Source: a candidate division WOR-3 bacterium (GTDB taxonomy: Bacteria > Hydrothermota > Tepidihabitantia > SM23-42). Taken from it: 64,000 nucleotides of DNA. Position 1 is the first letter of the stretch, and each line of letters opens with the position of its first letter. The notes beneath the pieces were generated by a model, which did no database searches, was not told the DNA's origin, and saw only the letters and a program-made list of their open reading frames with translations. The stretch spans positions 1-64,000 of the forward strand of contig DRIG01000072.1 of NCBI GenBank assembly GCA_011052815.1, given 5' to 3'. A program made the translations under genes and the position numbers. This document shows positions 15,719 to 25,314 of the stretch, in pieces.

Positions 15719-16792
15719 ATGAGGATTCTTCTATTGGTTAATTGGGCGATTAATTATTTACTCGAAGATGACGATAGTATTCAACCACCAGATAAAATTG
15801 TTAAAGGGCAAAAATATTGGTTTTTTAAATATTGGCCTAACAACATTAAGGTAGATATACTGGATTATTCACGTATCCCATTTCTTCACTATTTTGAAAA
15901 AAAGGTATTAAAATTTTATATATGGCAGGCATTGCGGGCGTTTTTAAGAACACAAAAGTATGATTGTATCATATCGCATAATGCCCAAAGTGCTGTTTTG
16001 TTTGCTTTTTTGAGGACTCTCTTTGGCAAGAAACTTCCTCCGCATATTATTATTGATGCTGGTTGTTTTAATGGTGCAAGAGATAATATTGTGGAAATTC
16101 TGCCTATTAAATTCGCGCTCTCTTCTGTGTCTGGGATAATCTATCATGCAAGAGTTCAAAATAATTATTATCGACGTCATTTTCCTTTTTTAATAAATAG
16201 GACACAATTTGTCCCCTTCGGCGCCGATTATGATTACTTTTCACCGACAAGCTATAGCGTGAAAAATTATATTCTCTCATTCGGGTGTTTAAAAAGAGAT
16301 TATAAAACTCTTATCGACGCATGGCGTAATTTAGACCTCAGAGATCTTAAATTAAAGATTGTTGGTGTTGATAAAGCTGCAAATTTTGGTATAAAGAAAA
16401 TTCCAGAAGGCGTGGAGTTAATAAGAAGAGTTCCTACAGGGCATCTGAGGCAGATGATGGCTGATGCTAAATTGATCGTTATCCCTTTGCCTTATTACAA
16501 TTATTCAAATGGTCAAATGAGTTTGTTGCAGTCAATGAGTATGGCGAAGCCAGTAATAGTAACTAAAACTCCCGGAGTTATAGATTACATTATTGATGGT
16601 AAAAATGCCTTGTTGGTGGAACCTTACAGTGTGAAAGACATGCAGCTAAAGTTGAGATTTTTGCTGGATAATAATGAGTTTGCAGAAAATTTAGCCAAAG
16701 AGGCACGTAAAATAATTATAAGAAAATTTAATGAAAATACAATGGCGTTAAAAATACTGGAGTTTGTAAAAAAAATTTTGATGGGATGTTGA
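15719..16792 (+). CDS. Glycosyltransferase, GT4-like
   Basis: 357 aa GT-B fold. The donor-binding C-terminal half shows YILSFGCLKRDYKTLIDAW, then MSLLQSMSMAKPVIVTKTPG and VIDYIIDGKNALLVEP, the usual GT4 pattern (the first E of the EX7E motif is replaced around the GQMSLLQSMSM helix). It adds a sugar to the lipid-linked repeat unit on the cytoplasmic face. It starts 2 bp after the flippase and ends 1 bp before the polymerase gene. Donor and acceptor sugars cannot be read from sequence. Confidence 0.8.
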   Translation: MRILLLVNWAINYLLEDDDSIQPPDKIVKGQKYWFFKYWPNNIKVDILDYSRIPFLHYFEKKVLKFYIWQALRAFLRTQKYDCIISHNAQSAVLFAFLRTLFGKKLPPHIIIDAGCFNGARDNIVEILPIKFALSSVSGIIYHARVQNNYYRRHFPFLINRTQFVPFGADYDYFSPTSYSVKNYILSFGCLKRDYKTLIDAWRNLDLRDLKLKIVGVDKAANFGIKKIPEGVELIRRVPTGHLRQMMADAKLIVIPLPYYNYSNGQMSLLQSMSMAKPVIVTKTPGVIDYIIDGKNALLVEPYSVKDMQLKLRFLLDNNEFAENLAKEARKIIIRKFNENTMALKILEFVKKILMGC

Positions 16793-16793
16793 G

Positions 16794-18161
16794 ATGTTTG
16801 ACAACATATTGTTAATATCTGTTATATCAACAGCGTGTTTGTGTTTTCTGATTATTCTTATTAAACAATGGGATTGGCTACCCCTAATTCTCTTGCCTGT
16901 GTTATGGTATATCCCTCGTCAGACTGTCCCCGGTGGGGTATTAGAACACTACGTTCTTCTTCGGTGGCTTACAGTGTTATTAATCCCAGTCATTATCGCA
17001 GTCCAATTTTTAAAGATGGCAATTAAGGGCAGTACAATTAAACTGACTAATATTATAGTTCCACTGACATTATATCTTGGTATTTCATTATATTCGACCA
17101 TGATAAATGGAGCCGATATTCTTCCTTCATTTGGAAGTATAATTCTTTATACCAGATATCCACTCTTGTTTATCGCTCTTGTGAATATGGATTTGAAAGA
17201 GAAAGTAATTGGAAAATTTATCCTATTGTTTCTGCTCCTTATTATCTTACAAATACCTGAATGTACCTTACGATATCTATTAGGTGGTGTTTACGGTGAT
17301 CATATTTCCTGGTCATTAGGGCCCTGGGGACAATTTGATCTTGGGATTTATGCGATGTATACACTCTGTTTATCTGTTGCCAATGGTGTTGTGAAGGGAT
17401 TTAAGATAATGCACTTAATTTTTATTGGCTTTTTGTTTATTCTTGCCCTATTAGGTGAAATTAAAGCCTTTCTTTTGGCTTCCCCGATTGTTGTTATAAT
17501 AACAATCTATTTTTCTTTACGACAAAAAAAAGCTAAGGGTCGTTTATTGGCGGTAGTTTTACCTCTGTTGTCAGTGGTGATTCTTTACTATGCAATTCAT
17601 GTTTGGGGCTATGTCCATAGAGAAAGCAGCGATATGCTGGCTGTTTATTTTGAGAAGGTTACCCAAATATTTAAAAATCCGACAATATTTTTTCACACTG
17701 AAGAAGTTGATGCTACTTCTTCCAGAATATTTGGCAGTGCATATATCTGGGGGTATTTACGGCGTGACTGGAAAATGATTCTCTTTGGTGCTGGACCAGG
17801 AAGCCTTCTGGCCGGAAATTTTCTCGGCAATCCTGGAAAGATTTTTGATGTTGTACCATATTTGAACCAACTTTCTGTAACACTCGGCGAAACAGGTGTT
17901 GTAGGGCTCGTAATTTACCTTTGGATGCTGATAAACATTTTCAGAAAAATTATTTTTGTTAATAAAACGGCACTTAGTGATAAAAATCACATTCTATCTG
18001 CAGCCTTGATCGGAATGTGGTTTTTCTATACAATTTTAGGACCTATTTATGACCTCGTGTGGCGTCACGATTCACCCAATTTTATCTTCTATGTGCTTAT
18101 TGCATATCTATATTCCAGTTTTGTTTATAAAACAAATTCCCCTAAGAATGTTCCGGTATGA
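16794..18161 (+). CDS. O-antigen polymerase/ligase-like membrane protein (Wzy-type)
   Basis: 455 aa with about 11-12 hydrophobic segments and a large extracytoplasmic loop (about 250-320). GPGSLLAGNFLGNPG and QLSVTLGETGVVGLVIYL resemble the Wzy_C pattern of O-antigen ligases and polymerases. It probably polymerises the repeat units delivered by the flippase. It overlaps the next glycosyltransferase by 4 bp (ATGA). Polymerase versus ligase cannot be decided; position beside the flippase favours polymerase. Confidence 0.75.
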   Translation: MFDNILLISVISTACLCFLIILIKQWDWLPLILLPVLWYIPRQTVPGGVLEHYVLLRWLTVLLIPVIIAVQFLKMAIKGSTIKLTNIIVPLTLYLGISLYSTMINGADILPSFGSIILYTRYPLLFIALVNMDLKEKVIGKFILLFLLLIILQIPECTLRYLLGGVYGDHISWSLGPWGQFDLGIYAMYTLCLSVANGVVKGFKIMHLIFIGFLFILALLGEIKAFLLASPIVVIITIYFSLRQKKAKGRLLAVVLPLLSVVILYYAIHVWGYVHRESSDMLAVYFEKVTQIFKNPTIFFHTEEVDATSSRIFGSAYIWGYLRRDWKMILFGAGPGSLLAGNFLGNPGKIFDVVPYLNQLSVTLGETGVVGLVIYLWMLINIFRKIIFVNKTALSDKNHILSAALIGMWFFYTILGPIYDLVWRHDSPNFIFYVLIAYLYSSFVYKTNSPKNVPV

Positions 18162-19405
18162 ATATTCTCTTAGTCAATACCTTTCATTACAACCGTGGTG
18201 GTGATTGCGTATATACCTTTGAACTTGCCAATTTACTCGGGAGTAAGAGACATAAAGTTGTGCATTTCGCAATGGAACACCCCTTCAATTTTACAAGCGA
18301 ATATTCCGGATATTTTGTTCCAGAAATCGACCTTGCCGAAGAACTGAAAAAGAAAAGTTTCGGCGCGGGCGTGCGAGTTCTGAAAAGGACGATCTATTCG
18401 AACCTCGCGAAGAAAAAGTTGAGTGGGCTGCTCGACAATCACCGCGTGGATATCGCCCACATCCAGAACATTCACGGCCATATTACGCCTTCGATCTTTC
18501 ATGTCTTAAAAAAGAAAAATATCCCCATTGTATGGACGCTTCATGATTATTTTCTATTATGCCCTAACAGCAGTTTTTATTCAAAAAACAGAGTTTGTGA
18601 AGCCTGTAAAGGAAATAAATTCTATAATGTCGTGATAAATAAATGCCGAAAAAATTCTTTCGCCGCAAGCTTTATTGTTATGTTTGAAGAGTATATTCAC
18701 AGGCTGTTGGGTCTTTTGAAAATAGTTGATTATTTTATTACTCCCAGCAGGTTTATGCGTGATAAATTTATTCAATACGGTTTTCCGGTAGATAAGATTA
18801 TGCATATTCCTAATTTTATTAATATAAATAAAAATAACGAAACAGAACAAGATGGAGAAGAGACATATATTCTTTATGGAGGTCGTCTTTCGTATGAGAA
18901 AGGACTGAAGACTTTAATCCGAGCTTTTTCATTGGTGAAAGGAACAAGGTTACTGATTGCTGGTGATGGCCCATTGAGGCAAAAGCTTGAAGAGGAAGTT
19001 GACGAAAATCGGTGGTCAAGGATAGAGTTTACTGGCCATCAGAATCGAGAAACCCTTTTGAAACTCATTCGAGACGCAATCTTTGTTACTCTACCATCTG
19101 AATGTTATGAAAACTTTCCGTATACTATCCTTGAGGCATTTGCAGAGGCGAAGCCAGTTTTAGGTTCACAAATAGGAGGCATTCCTGAGTTGGTCAAACA
19201 TCGCGAGACCGGTTTGCTTTTTGAACCGGGCAATGCCCATGATCTGGCCGAGAAGATTAAATGGCTGCTTGACCATCCTGAAGAGAGAAGAGAGATGGGA
19301 ATGAGGGCGCGGGAATTGGTTTTGGAAAAGTATAACCCGCACTTACATTACAAACAGTTAATCAAAATTTATAAAAAGGCTCTTGAAAGACACAAAACAC
19401 TTTGA
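18158..19405 (+). CDS. Glycosyltransferase family 4
   Basis: 415 aa. The N-terminal domain has NTFHYNRGGDCVYTFELANL and IVWTLHDYFLLCPNS. A Cys-rich segment (CEACKGNKFYNVVINKC, about 148-164) is typical of a GT4 subgroup. The C-terminal domain has ILYGGRLSYEKGLKTLIRAF, then LPSECYENFPYTILEAFAEA and KPVLGSQIGGIPELVKHRETGLLFEPG, with the EX7E motif. It starts within the stop of the polymerase gene. The first third is more GC-rich than the middle, a mosaic pattern common in antigen loci. Role: assembly of the cell-surface repeat unit. Confidence 0.85.
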   Translation: MNILLVNTFHYNRGGDCVYTFELANLLGSKRHKVVHFAMEHPFNFTSEYSGYFVPEIDLAEELKKKSFGAGVRVLKRTIYSNLAKKKLSGLLDNHRVDIAHIQNIHGHITPSIFHVLKKKNIPIVWTLHDYFLLCPNSSFYSKNRVCEACKGNKFYNVVINKCRKNSFAASFIVMFEEYIHRLLGLLKIVDYFITPSRFMRDKFIQYGFPVDKIMHIPNFININKNNETEQDGEETYILYGGRLSYEKGLKTLIRAFSLVKGTRLLIAGDGPLRQKLEEEVDENRWSRIEFTGHQNRETLLKLIRDAIFVTLPSECYENFPYTILEAFAEAKPVLGSQIGGIPELVKHRETGLLFEPGNAHDLAEKIKWLLDHPEERREMGMRARELVLEKYNPHLHYKQLIKIYKKALERHKTL

Positions 19406-19409
19406 TTTA

Positions 19410-19437
19410 TTGACATTCCGGGGAAATTTATTATAAT
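19410..19437 (+). promoter_or_regulatory. Consensus sigma-70 promoter inside the polysaccharide locus
   Basis: TTGACA (19410-19415), 16-bp spacer, TATAAT (19432-19437). It closely resembles the promoter at 21641-21668 (both TTGACATTCC, then ...TTATTATAATA, then AAAG/AAGA before ATGAATGTT), as if one were copied from the other. Confidence 0.8.
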
Positions 19438-19455
19438 AAAAATTAAGAAAAAGCA

Positions 19456-19548
19456 ATGAATGTTATGATCATCAACGGAGGTTCTATCTTCTACACAACC
19501 GTTTCCATCCTGACTGAATGCAGTAACTTCATGAAAAACAAGGGCTGA
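19456..19548 (+). CDS. Possible 30-residue leader peptide
   Basis: ATG at 19456, about 12 bp after the expected transcription start, opens 30 codons (MNVMIINGGSIFYTTVSILT then ECSNFMKNKG) ending at TGA 19546-19548, one base before the radical SAM start codon. The position between a consensus promoter and the next gene suits translational coupling. The opening ATGAATGTT also matches the start of the oxidoreductase gene at 21687, so it could be a relic of a duplicated gene start. No attenuator pattern is evident. Confidence 0.35.
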   Translation: MNVMIINGGSIFYTTVSILTECSNFMKNKG

Positions 19549-19549
19549 T

Positions 19550-20545
19550 ATGGAGTGTGCAGTCATTACCACATACCGGTGCAATGCCCGTTGCCAGATG
19601 TGTAATTCCTGGAAGTCACCGAGTAAACCTTCTGAAGAGTTTGATCCGAAAATTTTGGAAAAGATACCCGGCGGGATGAAACGTCTTAATATCACCGGAG
19701 GTGAACCTCTTTTAAGACAGGACTTACTGAAGATCGTCGAAATTCTCCGTAAGAAAACAGGCAGGCTCGAGATAAGCACCAATGGATATTTTACCGACAA
19801 GATTATCGACATCGCAAGGAAGTTTCCTGATATCACGATCAGAATCAGTGTTGAGGGTTTGCCGGAAAAGAATGATATGTTGAGAGGTATAAAGAATGGT
19901 TTTGACCACGCCTTAAGGACGCTGCTTGAATTGAAAAATCTGGGCGTGAAAGATATCGGCTTTGCTATCGTCATTTCGCATAATAATATTTCTGAACTCC
20001 TGATGCTCTACGAGTTGACTGCAGGGCTCGATGTCGAGTTTTCGCAGTCCACGATGCATAATTCCTTTTATTTCCATAAATTCGACAACCGTATCGAACA
20101 GATTGAATATGTCGCTGAGGTGATGAATAGATTCATAAAGCGGCTTTTGACTTCAAAGAGAAAGAACCTGAGGATGCGGGTTAAGGATTGGTTCCGGGCA
20201 TACATTAATATGGGATTACTCGGATATATGGAGGGTAAAGCGAGGCCTATCCCTTGTGGAGCCGGAACCGACAGTTTCTTTGTCGACCCCTGGGGCAGGG
20301 TGCTTGCCTGTAATGGTTCTGATGAGCCCTGGGTGATGGGGGATTTGAGGACGCAGAGTTTCGAAGAGATATGGTATTCTGAACAGGCGGAAAAAGTCCG
20401 CGGATTTGTCCGTGATTGTCAGAAGAACTGCTGGATGATCGGTACTTCGGTGCCGGCGATGCGTAAGAAGTTCTGGGTTCCGTTTTATTGGGTGATGAAA
20501 AATCGTCTCCGGCTTTTATTGGGAAAAGGGATCGTTCTTGAGTGA
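19550..20545 (+). CDS. Radical SAM/SPASM domain protein
   Basis: 331 aa. The CxxxCxxC motif near the N-terminus (CNARCQMC, residues 12-19) binds the SAM-cleaving 4Fe-4S cluster; LNITGGEPLLR is the GGEP motif. The C-terminus has a SPASM-like Cys set (PCGAGTDSFFVDPWGRVLAC, DCQKNCW) for an auxiliary cluster. Such proteins modify peptides or sugars by radical chemistry, and some occur in surface polysaccharide loci. The start is chosen at ATG 19550 because the motif spacing is right, although the Shine-Dalgarno is weak. It overlaps the next gene's ATG by one base. Substrate unknown. Confidence 0.82.
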   Translation: MECAVITTYRCNARCQMCNSWKSPSKPSEEFDPKILEKIPGGMKRLNITGGEPLLRQDLLKIVEILRKKTGRLEISTNGYFTDKIIDIARKFPDITIRISVEGLPEKNDMLRGIKNGFDHALRTLLELKNLGVKDIGFAIVISHNNISELLMLYELTAGLDVEFSQSTMHNSFYFHKFDNRIEQIEYVAEVMNRFIKRLLTSKRKNLRMRVKDWFRAYINMGLLGYMEGKARPIPCGAGTDSFFVDPWGRVLACNGSDEPWVMGDLRTQSFEEIWYSEQAEKVRGFVRDCQKNCWMIGTSVPAMRKKFWVPFYWVMKNRLRLLLGKGIVLE

Positions 20546-21636
20546 TGAAGATTGTTTTTGTGGGACAGAAAGGTGTACCGGCGAAATTCGGAGGTATCGA
20601 AAGACATGTCGAGGAATTGGGCTGGCGGCTTGCCGAGAGAGGCCATTCGGTAATCGTATACAGCCGCCGCCATTATAATTGTTTCAGCGGAATTTATAGA
20701 AATATGCGGGTCGTTTCTCTGCCCGCCATAAAACAGAAACATACCGAAATGATTTCCCACACCTTCTTGTCCCTGTTTGATCTTCTTGATAAGAAGGTTG
20801 ATATAATCCACATCCATGGTGTTGACCCGGCGTTGATCTCTTTTATTCCGCGGTTGAAAACAAAGGTGGTCGTTACTTCACATGATCGGGCGTATCGTCG
20901 GGAGAAGTGGGGACCGATCGCCAAGAAATTTTCACGGATGGCGGAGCGGGTCTTCATCGTTTCCCCCCATAAGAAGATAGTCGTATCACAGACCTTGAAA
21001 AAATATTATGAAGAGAAATATGATTGCGAGGTCGTGTATATCCCCAATGGTGTCGAGATTCCTAAAGAGCAGGGAAGTGCAGAGCTCGGGAAATTCGGAC
21101 TTTCCAAGGGTGAATATTTTCTCTTTGTGGGAAGGATCGTTCCTACCAAGGGATGTGAGATATTGATCGAGGCGTTTAAAAGGATGAAGACCGACAAAAA
21201 ATTGGTGTTCGCCGGCGGCAGTTCTTATACTGACAGTTATTACGAAAGGCTGAGGCGTAAAGCCGACAAACGGGTGCTCTTCCTGGGTTATCGTTACGGC
21301 AAAGAATTGGCTCAATTGTATGCCAATGCCTACTGTTTTGTTATGCCTTCTGAAGTCGAGGGATTGGCGTTGACGCTTCTCGAGGCGATGTCGTATAAGA
21401 GGTGCGTTATATATTCAGACATTCCGGAGAACGTCGAAGCCGCCCGTGATGCAGGTATAGCCTTCAGGAACAAAGATGTTGACGACCTGGCGGCTAAGAT
21501 CGATCTTGCGTTGCAGAATCCTTCTTTATGCCGGGAGCTTGGAGCAAAGGCGAGGAAGAGGGTGGAGAATGAATATGATTGGGACCGGGTCGTGGATCAA
21601 ACTGAAGAACTCTATCAAACTCTATTGGAGGAATGA
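20545..21636 (+). CDS. Glycosyltransferase family 4
   Basis: 363 aa. The N-terminal GQKGVPAKFGGIERHVEELG is the glycine-rich acceptor-side motif of GT4 enzymes (PimA/WsaF-like group). The C-terminal domain has FLFVGRIVPTKGCEILIEAF and MPSEVEGLALTLLEAMSYKR with the EX7E motif. The ATG at 20545 overlaps the radical SAM stop (TGATG); a GTG at 20542 is possible. It ends just before a new promoter. It probably adds a sugar of the surface glycan; specificity not readable. Confidence 0.87.
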   Translation: MKIVFVGQKGVPAKFGGIERHVEELGWRLAERGHSVIVYSRRHYNCFSGIYRNMRVVSLPAIKQKHTEMISHTFLSLFDLLDKKVDIIHIHGVDPALISFIPRLKTKVVVTSHDRAYRREKWGPIAKKFSRMAERVFIVSPHKKIVVSQTLKKYYEEKYDCEVVYIPNGVEIPKEQGSAELGKFGLSKGEYFLFVGRIVPTKGCEILIEAFKRMKTDKKLVFAGGSSYTDSYYERLRRKADKRVLFLGYRYGKELAQLYANAYCFVMPSEVEGLALTLLEAMSYKRCVIYSDIPENVEAARDAGIAFRNKDVDDLAAKIDLALQNPSLCRELGAKARKRVENEYDWDRVVDQTEELYQTLLEE

Positions 21637-21640
21637 TTTG

Positions 21641-21668
21641 TTGACATTCCCGAAAAACTTATTATAAT
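21641..21668 (+). promoter_or_regulatory. Consensus sigma-70 promoter of the amino-sugar genes
   Basis: TTGACA (21641-21646), 16-bp spacer, TATAAT (21663-21668). The ATG at 21687 would lie about 12 nt into the message. The sequence is a near copy of the 19410-19437 promoter. Confidence 0.8.
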
Positions 21669-21686
21669 ATCGATTAAAGAGAAATT

Positions 21687-22691
21687 ATGAATGTTGCGGT
21701 TGTCGGCGTTGGTTATTGGGGGCCGAATCTGGTGCGGAATTTTTTTAATCATTCGGCGGTTGATAAACTTTATTGCTTTGACGTCAATAAAGACCAGACA
21801 AAGAAGATTTGTGAAAGATACCCGGGAGTGGAGTGTGTAGACAGTTATAATGAGATACTCAGGAACGAAAATATCAGCGGGGTGGTCCTGGCTACCCCGG
21901 TGGCGACCCATTTCCCACTTGCCAGACAGGCTCTGGAGTACAATAAAAACGTATTTGTCGAAAAACCGCTGACTTCGAATACGGCTGAAGCACAGATGCT
22001 TGTAGAACTGGCGCGAAAGAAATCCCTTGTTCTCATGGTGGATCATATTTTCGTCTATAACGGAGCGGTGCGAAAGATAAAAGAGCTTATCGACGTCGGT
22101 GAGGTCGGTGAGATCATGTATTTTGATGCGGTTCGAATAAATCTCGGTCTCTTCCAGAAAGACGTGAATGTATTGTGGGACCTGGCACCCCATGATCTTT
22201 CGATCATGGATTATCTTCTCAAAGAGAAACCAAGGGCAGTGGCGGCAGTGGGCCAGAGCCATTACACTGAACTTGAGGATATCGCTTATTTAACCCTCTT
22301 TTTTGATAATCACTGTATCGCGCATATTCATGTGAGCTGGCTGGCTCCGATAAAGGTCCGAAGAGTTATAATCGGCGGTACGAAAAAGATGATTTTACTT
22401 GATGACGGTGAACCTGTGGAAAAAATAAGAATTTATGATAAGGGGATAGAGACGACGGCGAAAGACGGTGCTTCAGAAACACTTATTCAGTACCGCTCCG
22501 GTGGTGTTTCTTCGCCGAAGTATGATACAACAGAACCACTGGCAAGGGTCGTTGATGAGTTCATCCGGGCGATTGAGAAAAAAGCGGATCCCTTAAGCGA
22601 CGGTGTTGCGGGATTGAATATCGTTAAGATTCTGGAAGCGGCTGAGGAGTCCATCAGAGGTAAAGGGAAGCTAATAGAACTGCGTGGATGA
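21687..22691 (+). CDS. Gfo/Idh/MocA oxidoreductase (WlbA-like)
   Basis: 334 aa. The N-terminal Rossmann fold starts VAVVGVGYWGPNLVRNF; the family motif EKP is at VFVEKPLTSN. HDLSIMDYL supplies the catalytic-region His and Asp. It resembles the UDP-N-acetylglucosamine 3-dehydrogenase group. The next gene is a DegT aminotransferase, so the pair can oxidise and aminate a nucleotide sugar at C3. The product would feed the glycosyltransferases of this locus; the exact sugar is inferred. Confidence 0.85.
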   Translation: MNVAVVGVGYWGPNLVRNFFNHSAVDKLYCFDVNKDQTKKICERYPGVECVDSYNEILRNENISGVVLATPVATHFPLARQALEYNKNVFVEKPLTSNTAEAQMLVELARKKSLVLMVDHIFVYNGAVRKIKELIDVGEVGEIMYFDAVRINLGLFQKDVNVLWDLAPHDLSIMDYLLKEKPRAVAAVGQSHYTELEDIAYLTLFFDNHCIAHIHVSWLAPIKVRRVIIGGTKKMILLDDGEPVEKIRIYDKGIETTAKDGASETLIQYRSGGVSSPKYDTTEPLARVVDEFIRAIEKKADPLSDGVAGLNIVKILEAAEESIRGKGKLIELRG

Positions 22692-22773
22692 AAAATTTCA
22701 GAATCAGTGGGAGGTGCAGTTTTCATGAATTATTTTTTGCAAGAGTGATGACGGATTCTTGAAAGGAGAAGGG

Positions 22774-23940
22774 ATGGAAGTTCCGTTCATGGATTTGAAG
22801 AGGCAGTATGAGAATATAAAGGAAGAGATCGACGACGCCATCCAGCAGACGATCGATTCCTGTGCTTTTGTTTCGGGAAAGATGGTTCAGAGGTTCGAAG
22901 AGAATTTCGCCCGCTACTGTGGTTTGAAATACGCCGTCTGTGTTTCAAACGGTACGAGTGCCTTATATGCTGCATTGAAAGCGCTGGATATCGGAAAGGG
23001 TGACGGAGTTGTTACGGTTCCCTTTACATTCATCGCGACGGTTGAGGCGATAAGGATGACCGGCGCACGGCCTTTGTTCGTCGATATCGACAGAGAGTCA
23101 TACAATATGTCGACCACGGCGCTTAATCGATATATTGAAGATTCCTGCTCCTGGGATGGAGTGCGTAAAGTATTGATCGATAAGAAGAATAATGTGTTGA
23201 TCAGAGCCATTATACCGGTGCATCTTTACGGCCAGATGTGTGATATGGAACCGATTATGAAAATCGCCCGCAAATATAATCTCTGCGTACTGGAGGATGC
23301 CGCTCAGGCACACGGCGCTTCCTATAAGAACAGGAAAGCCGGTTCGATCGGCGATCTCGGTTGTTTTTCTTTTTATCCGAGTAAAAATCTGGGGGCGTTC
23401 GGTCAGGGCGGAGCGGTTGTGACGAACGACGATAAACTCGCCGGACAAGTACGGATGATCATCGACCACGGGCAGAAGGCGAGGTACCAGCATATTATTG
23501 AGGGATGGAATTTCAAGATGGACGGTTTTCAGGCGGCGGTTCTCAATGTGAAATTGAAGTATCTTGATGAATGGAATGAAGCGAGGCGTACGAAGGCAGG
23601 GCTCTATAGTGTACTGCTTAAAGAAGTTCCGGATGTTCAGCTGCCTTCCGAGCTATCGGATAGAAACCATATTTATCATCAGTATGTCATACACACGGAT
23701 GATCGTGAGGGACTGCAGGGATATCTGAGGGATCATGGAGTGGGTTCGTCGATTCATTACCCGATTCCGGTTTATCTCCAGAGTGCCTATGAACATCTTG
23801 GATACAAGAAGGGTGATTTCCCGACAGCGGAGAATTGCGCTTCAGGGGTTCTATCGCTTCCAATGTTTCCCGAATTGACACAGGAAGAGATTGAATATGT
23901 GTGCAGGAAAGTCAAGGATTGGCGTAATCGAAAGAGTTAA
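22774..23940 (+). CDS. DegT/DnrJ/EryC1/StrS sugar aminotransferase
   Basis: 388 aa from ATG 22774 (GGAG 7 bp upstream; a TTG at 22759 is in frame but lies at that site). PLP enzyme with VPFMDLKRQYENIKEEID, SNGTSALYAALKAL, VVTVPFTFIAT, EDAAQAHGA, and the internal-aldimine lysine in FYPSKNLGAFGQGGAVVT. It aminates a keto nucleotide sugar, most likely the 3-keto product of the upstream oxidoreductase. It ends 6 bp before the phosphoglycosyl transferase gene. Confidence 0.9.
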   Translation: MEVPFMDLKRQYENIKEEIDDAIQQTIDSCAFVSGKMVQRFEENFARYCGLKYAVCVSNGTSALYAALKALDIGKGDGVVTVPFTFIATVEAIRMTGARPLFVDIDRESYNMSTTALNRYIEDSCSWDGVRKVLIDKKNNVLIRAIIPVHLYGQMCDMEPIMKIARKYNLCVLEDAAQAHGASYKNRKAGSIGDLGCFSFYPSKNLGAFGQGGAVVTNDDKLAGQVRMIIDHGQKARYQHIIEGWNFKMDGFQAAVLNVKLKYLDEWNEARRTKAGLYSVLLKEVPDVQLPSELSDRNHIYHQYVIHTDDREGLQGYLRDHGVGSSIHYPIPVYLQSAYEHLGYKKGDFPTAENCASGVLSLPMFPELTQEEIEYVCRKVKDWRNRKS

Positions 23941-23946
23941 CTTAAA

Positions 23947-25266
23947 TTGATATTTTTATTAACTGATATCATCGTAATTCTATTATCATTCATTCTCGCT
24001 TTATCGTTCAGATTCGGCGGGTTCGTCGAGGTCGTTCAACATCAACATTCGACTCTTGCTTTTCTTCTGGGCACAACTATTTTATTGTCATACTTCAATA
24101 ATCTGTACGAACGTTATGTCTATGTATTGAAGGTGAAACTTTTTTTCAAAATTATAAAATTGTGGCTATCAGTCTTCCTGGTCTATTTGATAACGGCATT
24201 CTTCACAAAATACAGTTTTTTGTTCGACAGCCGTGCTTCGATTATATTATATCATCTTTTTCTTTTGATCTTCCTGCTGATCTTCAAACTGTTGATAGTC
24301 CCGAGATTGCTCGGCATCCGCTACCGGAAAGATACACGGAAGATTCCCTGTCGGTTCATCGGTTCTTCAAAGTATTTGGATTCGATAAAAGGGTTTTTCA
24401 AAGAAAATTCTCTCCTCGGTTTCCGCTTACATAACAACCCTGGTGATAAGGCCGAGGATGGTGAGCCGAGAGAATATTTTTTATACAGTGAAGCGACGGA
24501 TTTCGAAAAACTATATAGAGAAGTGAAGAAATTTATAGTAGCCGGAAAACCGCTGCACGTGGCGTCAAAACTTTTTAATACTTTGAATCTGAATTGGGAA
24601 TGGGGATATTTTGAAGGAATCCCGATATACACTTTCCGACTGAAAAACAACGGTGTGGTCCGGAATTCCTGCAGAAGGTGTCTCGACATTATCGGAGCTT
24701 TGATTTCAATCATTATTCTGGCACCGTTGTTTATAATCATCGCACTGGCGATCAAACTCGATTCCAGGGGTCCGATCATCTATACACAAAAAAGATGCGG
24801 TGTGGACGGGAAGGAATTCGTGATGTATAAATTCCGTTCGATGATCGATTCCCGGGATAAAGAGAGAGACAGAGAACTTATCTGCAGGAGATATCTTGAA
24901 CAGGAGGTCAATAAGGAGAAACTGATAGACAAAAAAGAGATAACCTTTGTCGGCTCCATTCTCAGGCGGACGTCTCTGGATGAACTTCCACAGTTTATAA
25001 ATATCTTGAAGAGTGATATGAGCCTTGTCGGTCCCCGGCCGCCTCTTCTGTATGAGGTGAAATATTACAAAGATTGGCATCGGGATAGACTTCTGGTGAA
25101 GCCGGGATTGACCGGTTTGTGGCAGGTCTATGGTCGGGGAACCATGCCCTGTGATTTATCCATCTTTCTTGATCTGATATATGTGATCAACCGTTCTCTG
25201 AGTCTGGATTTGAAGATGATATTGAGGACCATCCCGGTCGTCATTCTGGGGAAAGGGGCGTATTGA
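23947..25266 (+). CDS. Polyprenyl-phosphate glycosyl-1-phosphate transferase (first copy)
   Basis: 439 aa. Four N-terminal membrane segments (to about residue 120), a soluble middle domain and a C-terminal bacterial sugar transferase domain with a fifth hydrophobic helix (IIGALISIIILAPLFIIIAL). Catalytic motifs are KRCGVDGKEFVMYKFRSM and DELPQFINILKSDMSLVGPR. It loads the first sugar phosphate onto undecaprenyl phosphate. The start is a TTG with no clear ribosome binding site; the true start may differ slightly. A diverged second copy follows directly. Confidence 0.88.
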   Translation: MIFLLTDIIVILLSFILALSFRFGGFVEVVQHQHSTLAFLLGTTILLSYFNNLYERYVYVLKVKLFFKIIKLWLSVFLVYLITAFFTKYSFLFDSRASIILYHLFLLIFLLIFKLLIVPRLLGIRYRKDTRKIPCRFIGSSKYLDSIKGFFKENSLLGFRLHNNPGDKAEDGEPREYFLYSEATDFEKLYREVKKFIVAGKPLHVASKLFNTLNLNWEWGYFEGIPIYTFRLKNNGVVRNSCRRCLDIIGALISIIILAPLFIIIALAIKLDSRGPIIYTQKRCGVDGKEFVMYKFRSMIDSRDKERDRELICRRYLEQEVNKEKLIDKKEITFVGSILRRTSLDELPQFINILKSDMSLVGPRPPLLYEVKYYKDWHRDRLLVKPGLTGLWQVYGRGTMPCDLSIFLDLIYVINRSLSLDLKMILRTIPVVILGKGAY

Positions 25267-25314
25267 TTATTCGATTCAAGAAAACAACTTTTCTAATCAT
25301 AACGGTTGATAGCG

